Assembly: GCA_031415135.1 (NCBI GenBank)
Contig: JANORB010000083.1
Span: 16,729-80,728, forward strand
Origin: LGRD01 sp031415135
Lineage (GTDB): Bacteria > Pseudomonadota > Gammaproteobacteria > Burkholderiales > Burkholderiaceae_C
DNA: 64,000 bases
Reading direction: 5' to 3'
Shown: in pieces, positions 1 through 7,245 of the stretch
How the letters are laid out: every line of letters begins with the position of its first letter
Numbering within the stretch: the stretch's first letter is position 1
Translations under genes and position numbers: made by a program
The notes under the pieces: model-generated
The model's database searches: none
The model's input: only the letters and a program-made list of their open reading frames with translations
What the model was told of the DNA's origin: nothing

Positions 1-1
1 T

Positions 2-1060
2 GGTGATTCGCGCGTCATCGCCATGCAGCGCGGCGGCAGTTCCAAGGACACCTGGGTCTTGTCGGACGCGCCGGTGAACGCGTCGTTCTCGTTGTTGTCC
101 AGCACGGTCAAGCCGGCCGACCTGGTGGCGTCGCAGGGCAGCCTGCCCTCGCGCGCGGCCGAAAATCTGTTCTGGTTCGGCCGCTACGGTGAACGCTGCG
201 ACAACACGGCGCGCCTGTTGCGCGTGGCGATTGCTGAAGTGCTGGACGGCCCCGCCGCGCGAGCCGACGGCGTGGCGCCCTCCTTGCTGCTGGCCGAGCG
301 GCTCGGCCTGGTGAGCCTGTCAGACGACCCGCCCTCTGATCTGCTGGGTGCGGCCACCGCCCGCGACGGGGCCCTGGGCGAGCAGTTGCGCCAGCTTGCG
401 CGGGTCGCCTTCAACCTGCGCGATCGCATGTCGGTGGACAACTGGCGCACGCTCAACCAGTTGCACAACGACCCCGTCTTCGAGCAGGTCGCCACGCTGC
501 CGGTGGCGCTGGCCTGGCTGCAACGCGCGGTCACGTCGATGATGACCTTGTCGGGCTTCGTGCTGGACGGCATGACACGCGGCGCCGGTTGGCGCTTCCT
601 GTCGATCGGCCGGCGCATCGAGCGCCTGTTCAACCTGTGCACGGCGCTGCGCACGGCCTGCGCCGAAGGCCAACCCCATGGCCTGGACTGGCTGCTCGAC
701 CTGTGCGACTCCACCGTCACCTACCGCTCGCGCTACCTGGTGGCGCCCGAGTGGCTGCCGGTGCTCGACCTGCTGGTGCGCGACGACGCCAACCCGCGCT
801 CGGTCGCGTTCCAGGTCAAGGGGCTGAGCGAATACATCGCCAAGCTCGAATCGACCCACGGCCGTTTCGGCAGCGACGTGCTGGCGCCTGCGCAGGCCTT
901 GCTGCGTGCGCTGGACCCGATCGACCTGCACCCCGACAGCACCGCGCTGGCAGCCTGCCTGGAACGCCTGCGGGCCGCGGCCGGTGCGGTGTCGGACGAG
1001 CTGTCGCTAAAGTTCTTTTCGCACGCCGTGTCGCGCAGCGTGTTGTCGCGGGTCGCGTGA
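2..1060 (+). CDS. Circularly permuted ATP-grasp / alpha-E fusion protein (3' part only)
   Basis: The reading frame is open from base 2, so the 5' part lies outside the window. The first residues (GDSRVIAMQRGGSSKDTWVL) look like the end of a circularly permuted ATP-grasp domain. They lead into an alpha-E domain, an all-helical domain rich in Glu/Arg (for example ENLFWFGRYGERCDNTARLL), which fills the remaining 300 or so residues. The family is known from a conserved neighbourhood of ATP-grasp, alpha-E and transglutaminase-like genes, predicted to make or process a peptide-like product; the substrate is not established. The transglutaminase partner starts 14 bases downstream, so the two are probably co-transcribed. 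Domain calls are from recognition of sequence; the fusion is inferred from the uninterrupted frame. Confidence 0.85.
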   Translation, partial: GDSRVIAMQRGGSSKDTWVLSDAPVNASFSLLSSTVKPADLVASQGSLPSRAAENLFWFGRYGERCDNTARLLRVAIAEVLDGPAARADGVAPSLLLAERLGLVSLSDDPPSDLLGAATARDGALGEQLRQLARVAFNLRDRMSVDNWRTLNQLHNDPVFEQVATLPVALAWLQRAVTSMMTLSGFVLDGMTRGAGWRFLSIGRRIERLFNLCTALRTACAEGQPHGLDWLLDLCDSTVTYRSRYLVAPEWLPVLDLLVRDDANPRSVAFQVKGLSEYIAKLESTHGRFGSDVLAPAQALLRALDPIDLHPDSTALAACLERLRAAAGAVSDELSLKFFSHAVSRSVLSRVA

Positions 1061-1073
1061 CGCGAGCGCTGGC

Positions 1074-1952
1074 ATGAACCCGCGCTACAGCGTCGAACAC
1101 CTGACGCGCTATGCCTACACCGCGCCGGTGTCGCAGTCGTGGCAGCTCGCGCGCCTGACGCCGCGCGGGTCGGGCTGGCAGACGCTGCTGTCGCACGCCT
1201 TGCACATCGAACCCAAGCCGGACGCGCGCCACGACACGCTCGACAGCTTCGGCAACCATGTCACCCATTTCAGCCTGCACGGCGCGCACCGGTTGCTGAG
1301 TGTGCGCATGCAGTGCCTGGTCGAGGTGGCAACCCGCCCCGTCGCCGCGGCCGGGCTGGGCGCCACCGTGCAGTCGGTGCGCGACGCCATGCGCGCCGAC
1401 CCGACTCTGGACGACCTGAACCCCGCGCGCCTGTCCGAACCCACGCCGCTGGTCCCGTTCACCGACGCCGCGCGACGTTATGCGAGCGCCGCGCTGGCGC
1501 CGGGCGGCAATTGGTTCGACGCGGTTTGCGCCCTGATGAAGGCGATCCACGCGGACTTCGAGTTCGACGCCCAGGCCACCACGGTCAGCACATCGGTCGA
1601 TGAAGTGCTGGAACATCGGCGCGGTGTGTGCCAGGACTTCGCCCACGTCATGCTGGCCTGCCTGCGCGGCCACGGCCTGCCGGCGCGCTACGTCTCGGGC
1701 TACCTGCTGACCGATCCGCCGGCCGGCCAGCCGCGCATGCTCGGGGTCGATGCGTCGCACGCCTGGGTGGCCGCGTATTCACCGGCGCACGGCTGGGTCG
1801 AGTTCGACCCGACCAACGATCAGCTCGCCGATGAGCGCTACATCACGCTGGCCTGGGGTGCCGACTTTGCCGACGTGGTGCCGCTGCGCGGTGTCATCCT
1901 GGGCGGCGGTGAGCAGAAGCTGGATGTCGAGGTGAGCGTCGTGCCGGCCTGA
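1074..1952 (+). CDS. Transglutaminase-like cysteine peptidase family protein
   Basis: This 292-residue protein has an N-terminal beta domain (about residues 1-130) followed by a transglutaminase-like core. The catalytic triad is visible as Cys186 (RRGVCQDFAH), His229 (DASHAWVAAY) and Asp245 (GWVEFDPTND), with the usual spacing. No signal peptide is evident, so it is probably cytoplasmic. It follows the ATP-grasp/alpha-E gene by 14 bases. In this conserved cluster the transglutaminase-like protein is predicted to act as a peptidase or amide-bond-modifying enzyme on the product of the ATP-grasp partner; that function is inference from the family context and not demonstrated here. Confidence 0.88.
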   Translation: MNPRYSVEHLTRYAYTAPVSQSWQLARLTPRGSGWQTLLSHALHIEPKPDARHDTLDSFGNHVTHFSLHGAHRLLSVRMQCLVEVATRPVAAAGLGATVQSVRDAMRADPTLDDLNPARLSEPTPLVPFTDAARRYASAALAPGGNWFDAVCALMKAIHADFEFDAQATTVSTSVDEVLEHRRGVCQDFAHVMLACLRGHGLPARYVSGYLLTDPPAGQPRMLGVDASHAWVAAYSPAHGWVEFDPTNDQLADERYITLAWGADFADVVPLRGVILGGGEQKLDVEVSVVPA

Positions 1953-1997
1953 AGGATTCGCTCCCTCTGCCCCTGGGGGTTGCGGTGAGGGCGTTGT

Positions 1998-2510
1998 TCA
2001 GTGCAATGGCGCGGGCAGCGCGAGCTGCACGCCGTAGCGGGTGCCGGGCCGCAGCCCGGCCGCATCGAAAACCTGCCAGCTGCCGTCCTCGGACACGATC
2101 CACACCTCCACCGCACCGGCCTCCAGAAACAGGCGCGTCTTGAACGCCATCTCGGCGTCGGTGTTTGATGGTGAGCGCACTTCGACGCAAATCTCGGGTG
2201 CCGCAGGATACGGCGTCACATCGCCATGGCGGGCAATGAATTCGGCCGATGCCCAGGCCACATCCGGCACCCGAACGCCTTCGGCGGTGGCGATGGAGCA
2301 CTCCACCATCGCCGTCCCAGCCGGCAAGTGATCGGCAAGCGCGCGCCCAATGGCCATCTGGTTGATCCCGTGGCGATTGCTGGCAGGGCTCATCTCGATC
2401 ACTCCATACGCATTGAGTTCGATCTTGCCCGGCAGGTCGCGCAACAGCGGGTCGTTGCACAGCTCGGCCCAGCGCAGCGCGAGCGCTTCTTGAGGGGTGA
2501 TTTGTCCCAT
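1998..2510 (-). CDS. Uma2 family (DUF820) restriction-endonuclease-like protein
   Basis: This 170-residue protein shows the PD-(D/E)XK-like core of the Uma2/DUF820 family: an early IELNAYGVIEMSP strand pair, VRVPDVAWAS with the first acidic residue, then EICVEVRSPSNT providing the E-x-E/K-like segment, and a final KTRLFLEAGAVEVWIV stretch. The family is common in cyanobacteria and other bacteria as single-gene units of unknown biological role, often suspected to be nucleases of mobile origin. It sits alone between two convergent or unrelated genes. I cannot say what it cuts, if anything. The start ATG at 2510 fits the family length. Confidence 0.8.
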   Translation of the reverse strand: MGQITPQEALALRWAELCNDPLLRDLPGKIELNAYGVIEMSPASNRHGINQMAIGRALADHLPAGTAMVECSIATAEGVRVPDVAWASAEFIARHGDVTPYPAAPEICVEVRSPSNTDAEMAFKTRLFLEAGAVEVWIVSEDGSWQVFDAAGLRPGTRYGVQLALPAPLH

Positions 2511-2605
2511 GGTGGTACCTCGAAAAGACGACAGGTTTCAGTATAGGCGGGTGTGCTGCCGGACCATGGCGCACGGCAGCGCAACGGCACTTGCCGACCT
2601 TGGGC

Positions 2606-3697
2606 TCAGCGCGCAGCGCGGCCTCGCTCGCGCGCAACTGCCTCGCCCAGCTCGATCACCGCCAGCGCGTAATAGCTCGACCAGTTGTAGCGCGTGATCG
2701 CGTAGAAGTTGGGTGTGCCGGCCACGTAGCTCGGAGCAGCGACGCCGTTCTGCAATTCCACCAGCGCCAGCAGGCCCTCGAAGGAGTGGGCCGCCGGGCT
2801 CAGCGTGGCGCCCCGCTGCGCAAATTCCTGGGGACTGAAGCTTGGCACGATGTCGGGCACCAGCATGGCGGCGCGCTCACTGGTCTCGGGCGGCGGCGTC
2901 ACGTCGAAGCGTGTGGCCATGCCGCGTTGCCAGCCGAACGCCGCCAGGTAGTTGGCCACGCTGCCGATCACATCGGCGGGGCTGTCCCTCAGGTCGATGG
3001 CGCCATCGCCGTCCAGGTCGACCGCGTACTTGTTGACGCTGGACGGCAGGAACTGCGGCATGCCAATCGCGCCGGCGTAACTGCCCTTCAGCGCCAGCGG
3101 TTCCAGGCCGCCTTGGTGGCACATCAGCAGGAAACTTTCGAGTTCGTCGCGGAAGAACGGTGCGCGGTTCTTGCGGCCAGTGGGGAAGTCGAAGGCCAGT
3201 GTGGCCAGCGCGTCGATGACGCGGAAGTTGCCGGTCTGCTGGCCGAAGATCGACTCCACGCCGATGATTGCCACGACGATCTGCGGCGGCACACCGTAGC
3301 GCTCCTCGGCCAGCTCCAGCCACTTTTCGTTCGCGCGCCAGAACGCCAGCCCCGCGCGCAGGCGGACCGGCTCGACAAAGCGGCTTCGGTAGGCCGCCCA
3401 ATTCTTCGCCGTGCCGTTGGCCGCGGGCATGATGAGGCGCGCCACCGTGGGGGTGTAGCGCGCGCGTTCCAACGCGGCGCGCACCCACGCAGCATCGAGC
3501 CCCTGGCGCTGCGCCACCTCGTCGGCGAACCGGGCCACGTCGTCACGCTGGCCGTAGCGCAGCGGGTCGGCGCCATCGCCGTTTTGCGCGTCGGCGGCCA
3601 GGCTCGGCCGGCCCGGTGGTGCCGCGCTGGATGCGCCGGCCGGCACGAGCAGCAGACTGGCCAGCGCCAGCGGCGTGAAGGATGAGCGATGAATCAT
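2606..3697 (-). CDS. mltB: Lytic murein transglycosylase B
   Basis: MltB-type enzymes cleave the MurNAc-GlcNAc bond of peptidoglycan to give 1,6-anhydro ends in the periplasm. This 363-residue protein begins with a hydrophobic secretion signal (about residues 1-26, ending ASSAA); I see no convincing lipobox, so it may be a soluble rather than lipid-anchored form. The catalytic glutamate is Glu148 in IIGVESIFG, followed by the family segments NFRVIDALATLAFDFP and GAIGMPQFLPSSV, and by DLDGDGAIDL, a calcium-loop-like motif. It lies downstream of the H+-pyrophosphatase gene on the same strand, but a terminator at 3733-3763 separates the two, so it is likely a separate unit. Confidence 0.92.
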   Translation of the reverse strand: MIHRSSFTPLALASLLLVPAGASSAAPPGRPSLAADAQNGDGADPLRYGQRDDVARFADEVAQRQGLDAAWVRAALERARYTPTVARLIMPAANGTAKNWAAYRSRFVEPVRLRAGLAFWRANEKWLELAEERYGVPPQIVVAIIGVESIFGQQTGNFRVIDALATLAFDFPTGRKNRAPFFRDELESFLLMCHQGGLEPLALKGSYAGAIGMPQFLPSSVNKYAVDLDGDGAIDLRDSPADVIGSVANYLAAFGWQRGMATRFDVTPPPETSERAAMLVPDIVPSFSPQEFAQRGATLSPAAHSFEGLLALVELQNGVAAPSYVAGTPNFYAITRYNWSSYYALAVIELGEAVARERGRAAR

Positions 3698-3732
3698 CGT
3701 GATCGGATTTTCCGCCGGTTGGGCGAAGAATG

Positions 3733-3763
3733 AAAAAGGCCCGAAGCGGCGACGCCTCGGGCC
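3733..3763 (-). terminator. Intrinsic terminator of the H+-pyrophosphatase gene
   Basis: Read on the minus strand, GGCCCGAGGCG pairs with CGCTTCGGGCC across a four-base loop (11 pairs, one G-U) and is followed by five T residues. It lies 24 bases past the hppA stop codon and just ahead of mltB. Confidence 0.85.
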
Positions 3764-3786
3764 TGTGCGGCCAGGTGGCCGGTGGC

Positions 3787-6330
3787 TTATTCGAGCTTCA
3801 CTTCCACGCGGCGCGCATCGGCGGCGCTGCCGGCGTTGAGCTGCTCGGGCTTCTTCAGCTCGATCTTGTCTTCGGAGACGCCTGCGGCCTTCAGCGCATC
3901 GCGCGCCGCGAAGGCGCGCTGCCTGGCCAGTTCGGCGTTCTTGGCCGGGTCGCCCGAAGCATCGTGAAAGCCGCTGATGACGGCCTTTTTGCCGCCGGCC
4001 ACCCCCTTGATCACATCGGCCAGCGCAGCGGCCGCACCCGCGGCCAGGTCGGCCTTGCCGCTGGCGAAGTAGAACTTCACCACGCCGCCTTCGACCTTGA
4101 TCGAGGCGCTGTCGGCGCCTTCAGCCGCCGCGCTGGCAGCCACCGGTGCCGCCACCGACGCGGCGGCAACGACGGCCGGTGCCGGTGCCGCGACCACCAC
4201 CGCAGGTACCGCCGCAGACGCGCTGGCCACCGCCGGCGGCGCTGCCGCATGCTTGACCGCTGCTCCACTGCCCGCCGGCAACGGCAGCAAGGGCACGATC
4301 AGCAGCGCGACGATGTTGATGATCTTGATCAACGGGTTCACGGCCGGGCCGGCGGTGTCCTTGTACGGGTCGCCGACGGTGTCACCGGTCACCGCGGCCT
4401 TGTGCGCTTCGCTGCCCTTGCCACCGTGGTGGCCGTCTTCGATGTATTTCTTGGCGTTGTCCCAGGCGCCACCGCCGGTGCACATGGAGATGGCGACGAA
4501 CAGCCCGGTGACGATGGTGCCCATCAACAAGCCGCCCAGCGCGGCGGGCCCGAGCAGCAGGCCGACGACGATCGGCACGACCACCGGCAGCAGGCTGGGC
4601 ACGATCATTTCCTTGATCGCCGCGGTGGTCAGCATGTCGACTGCCGCGCTGTAATCGGGCTTGCGCTTGCCGGCCATGATGGCGCCGTCCTGGAACTGGC
4701 GCCGCACTTCCACCACCACCGAACCGGCGGCACGGCCCACGGCCTCCATCGCCATCGCGCCGAACAGGTAGGGAATCAGGCCGCCGATGATCAGGCCGAC
4801 GATGACCTTGGGGTCGCTCAGGTCGAAGGCGATGTTCATGCCGCGGCCTTCGAGCGAATGCGTGTAGTCGGCGAACAGCACCAGTGCCGCCAGCCCGGCC
4901 GAGCCGATGGCGTAGCCCTTGGTCACCGCCTTGGTGGTATTGCCCACCGCGTCGAGCGGGTCGGTCACGTCGCGCACGCTCTTGGGCAGCTCGGCCATCT
5001 CGGCGATGCCGCCGGCGTTGTCGGTGATCGGGCCGTAGGCGTCGAGCGCCACGACGATGCCGGCCATGCTCAACATCGATGTGGCGGCCACCGCAATGCC
5101 GTACAGGCCGGCGAGTTGGTAGGCCCCCAGGATGGCGGCGCAGACGAACAGCACCGGCCAGGCGGTCGAGCGCATCGACACGCCCAGGCCGGCGATGATG
5201 TTGGTGCCGTGGCCGGTGGTCGAGGCCTGCGCGATGTGCTTGACCGGCGCGTACTGCGTGCCGGTGTAGTACTCGGTGATCCACACCATCGCGGCGGTCA
5301 GCACCAGGCCGACGATGCAGGCGCCGAACAGGCGCATCTGCGTGCCGGCGCCGAGCGCGTCGTCGGGCATGATGGCCCGGGTGATGAAGAAGAAGCCGAC
5401 CAGCGAGATCACACCGGCCACCGTCAGGCCCTTGTACAGCGCCGGCATCACGTTCTTCATGCCGGGGCTGGCCTTGACCGCGCCGCAGCCGATGATGGAG
5501 GCGATGATCGAGAAGCCGCCCAGCACCAGCGGGTAGATCACCGCGGCCATCGGCGCCGCGCTCACGACGATCGCGCCCAGCGCCATCGTGGCGATCAGGG
5601 TCACGGCGTAGGTTTCGAACAGGTCGGCGGCCATGCCGGCGCAGTCGCCGACGTTGTCGCCCACGTTGTCGGCAATCACCGCCGGGTTGCGCGGGTCGTC
5701 CTCGGGAATGCCGGCCTCGACCTTGCCCACCAGGTCGGCGCCCACGTCGGCGCCCTTGGTGAAGATGCCGCCGCCCAGCCGCGCGAAGATCGAGATCAGC
5801 GACGCGCCGAAGGCAAAGCCCAGCAGCGGTTTGAGCAGCGACGCCAGGCTCTTGTCCGGTGTGGCATTGCCGTTGCCGGTGAGGAACAGGAAGAAGATCG
5901 TCACGCCCAGCAGCCCCAGCCCGACCACCAGCATGCCGGTGATGGCGCCCCCCTTGAAGGCCACGTCCAGCGCCGGTGCAATGCCCTTGGTGGCGGCTTG
6001 CGCGGTGCGCACGTTGGCCTTGACCGACACGTTCATGCCGATGAAGCCGCAGGCGCCCGACAACACCGCGCCGAGCACGAAGCCGACCGCGCTGGTGCTG
6101 TCCAGAAAGATGCCGATCAGGATGGCCAGCACCACGCCGACCAAGGCAATCGTCTTGTACTGGCGCGCCAGGTAGGCCGCCGCACCTTGCTGGATGGCGC
6201 CGGCGATCTCTTGCATGCGCGGGTTGCCCGCGTCCTGGCGCAGGATCCAGCTTCGTTGCACGAAGCCGTAGACGACGGCGGCCAAACCGCAGGCCAGCGC
6301 GAAATAAAGCGCCATGGATGTCGAGATCAA
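3787..6330 (-). CDS. hppA: Membrane-bound proton-pumping pyrophosphatase with C-terminal OmpA-like domain
   Basis: This enzyme couples hydrolysis of pyrophosphate to proton export across the inner membrane. Residues 1-685 are a full membrane pyrophosphatase: the substrate signature TKGADVGADLVGKVE is at 191-205 and the acidic loop DNVGDNVGDCAG at 221-232. Lys467 in GNTTKA is the residue that marks potassium-independent, H+-type members; potassium-dependent ones have Ala. After an Ala/Pro/Val-rich linker (about 690-740) comes an unusual OmpA-like domain (about 745-847). It keeps the peptidoglycan-contact residues Asp790 and Arg805, with Asn798 between them. Membrane pyrophosphatases end on the non-cytoplasmic side, so this domain would be periplasmic. 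The start is a TTG at 6330, chosen because AAGGAG (6342-6337) lies six bases before it; the next ATG (6315) is too far from that site. Confidence 0.93.
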   Translation of the reverse strand: MISTSMALYFALACGLAAVVYGFVQRSWILRQDAGNPRMQEIAGAIQQGAAAYLARQYKTIALVGVVLAILIGIFLDSTSAVGFVLGAVLSGACGFIGMNVSVKANVRTAQAATKGIAPALDVAFKGGAITGMLVVGLGLLGVTIFFLFLTGNGNATPDKSLASLLKPLLGFAFGASLISIFARLGGGIFTKGADVGADLVGKVEAGIPEDDPRNPAVIADNVGDNVGDCAGMAADLFETYAVTLIATMALGAIVVSAAPMAAVIYPLVLGGFSIIASIIGCGAVKASPGMKNVMPALYKGLTVAGVISLVGFFFITRAIMPDDALGAGTQMRLFGACIVGLVLTAAMVWITEYYTGTQYAPVKHIAQASTTGHGTNIIAGLGVSMRSTAWPVLFVCAAILGAYQLAGLYGIAVAATSMLSMAGIVVALDAYGPITDNAGGIAEMAELPKSVRDVTDPLDAVGNTTKAVTKGYAIGSAGLAALVLFADYTHSLEGRGMNIAFDLSDPKVIVGLIIGGLIPYLFGAMAMEAVGRAAGSVVVEVRRQFQDGAIMAGKRKPDYSAAVDMLTTAAIKEMIVPSLLPVVVPIVVGLLLGPAALGGLLMGTIVTGLFVAISMCTGGGAWDNAKKYIEDGHHGGKGSEAHKAAVTGDTVGDPYKDTAGPAVNPLIKIINIVALLIVPLLPLPAGSGAAVKHAAAPPAVASASAAVPAVVVAAPAPAVVAAASVAAPVAASAAAEGADSASIKVEGGVVKFYFASGKADLAAGAAAALADVIKGVAGGKKAVISGFHDASGDPAKNAELARQRAFAARDALKAAGVSEDKIELKKPEQLNAGSAADARRVEVKLE

Positions 6331-6336
6331 GAGAGT

Positions 6337-6342
6337 CTCCTT
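6337..6342 (-). promoter_or_regulatory. Shine-Dalgarno site fixing the TTG start of hppA
   Basis: AAGGAG on the minus strand lies six bases before the TTG at 6330 and 21 before the first ATG (6315). The spacing favours the rare TTG start and adds five residues to the N-terminus. Confidence 0.7.
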
Positions 6343-6588
6343 GTTTTGGGGATCGGGTGGACAGGGGTTTGATGTGCCGTCGTGCGCTTGACCCGAAACG
6401 CGCCACTTCTTTTTTTTGCTGCGTTGGCGTTGCGGCCGTGGCAGCCTCCGATGCTAAGGGATGCCTGCGGTCAAGGCAATCCGACCGGTCCGGCGCGTTC
6501 TGGCGCGGCCACAGCTGCTCACCCCGGCAGCCCGGCACCCGCCTGGCCCGTAGAATTCGGGTTATCCCCGTGAGATCGAGACAACACC

Positions 6589-7128
6589 ATGAGCCTGGAC
6601 AAAGTCAACGCTGGCCCCAAGGCGCCAGACCAGTTCAACGTGATCATCGAGATCCCGATGAACGCCGACCCGATCAAGTACGAGGTCGACAAGGCAAGCG
6701 GCGCGATCTTCGTCGACCGCTTCATGAGCACGGCGATGCACTACCCGTGCAATTACGGCTACATCCCGAAAACGCTGTCGGACGACGGTGATCCGGTCGA
6801 CGTGCTGGTGATCACGCCGTTTCCGCTGCTGCCCGGCGTGGTGGTGACCTGCCGGCCCATCGGCGTGCTGATGATGGAAGACGAGGCCGGCGGCGACGCC
6901 AAGCTGCTGGCGGTGCCGATCGACAAGATCCTGTCGATCTACACCCATTGGCAAAAGCCCGAAGACATGAACCCGCTGCGACTCAAGACCATCCAGCATT
7001 TTTTCGAACACTACAAAGACCTGGAGCCCGGCAAGTGGGTCAAGATCATCGGTTGGGAAGGCCTGGAAGCGGCCAAGGGCGAAATCACCTCGGGCATTGC
7101 GGCCTACGACAAGGCGCACCCGAAATAG
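6589..7128 (+). CDS. ppa: Soluble inorganic pyrophosphatase (family I)
   Basis: This cytoplasmic enzyme hydrolyses pyrophosphate to two phosphates and so drives biosynthetic reactions such as nucleotide polymerisation. At 179 residues it matches the bacterial family I length. The metal-binding signature D-G-D-P-V-D is at residues 66-71, and HYPCNYGYIP (51-60) and the C-terminal KIIGWEGLEAA segment are typical. It is divergent from hppA, with 258 bases between the two starts. The same region therefore drives both the energy-conserving and the non-conserving pyrophosphatase. A strong terminator follows. Confidence 0.96.
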   Translation: MSLDKVNAGPKAPDQFNVIIEIPMNADPIKYEVDKASGAIFVDRFMSTAMHYPCNYGYIPKTLSDDGDPVDVLVITPFPLLPGVVVTCRPIGVLMMEDEAGGDAKLLAVPIDKILSIYTHWQKPEDMNPLRLKTIQHFFEHYKDLEPGKWVKIIGWEGLEAAKGEITSGIAAYDKAHPK

Positions 7129-7155
7129 CCGATCGGGCAGGCCGGGCAAGCAAAA

Positions 7156-7180
7156 GGGGGAGCGTTTGCTCCCCCATTTT
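7156..7180 (+). terminator. Intrinsic terminator of ppa
   Basis: GGGGGAGC and GCTCCCCC form a perfect eight-pair stem around a GTTT loop, followed by ATTTT. It starts 27 bases after the ppa stop. Confidence 0.92.
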
Positions 7181-7245
7181 CTTGGGCGCCATCGGCCTGC
7201 GGCAGGCCCCCTAAACTGCGCCTTCCTCATCTATCGCCGCCGACC

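Noticed and set aside
3730..6372. 880-residue open frame on the plus strand opposite hppA
   Set aside because: It is the antisense shadow of a strongly conserved membrane pyrophosphatase; the composition (Arg/His/Gly/Asp-rich) is typical of GC-rich antisense frames.
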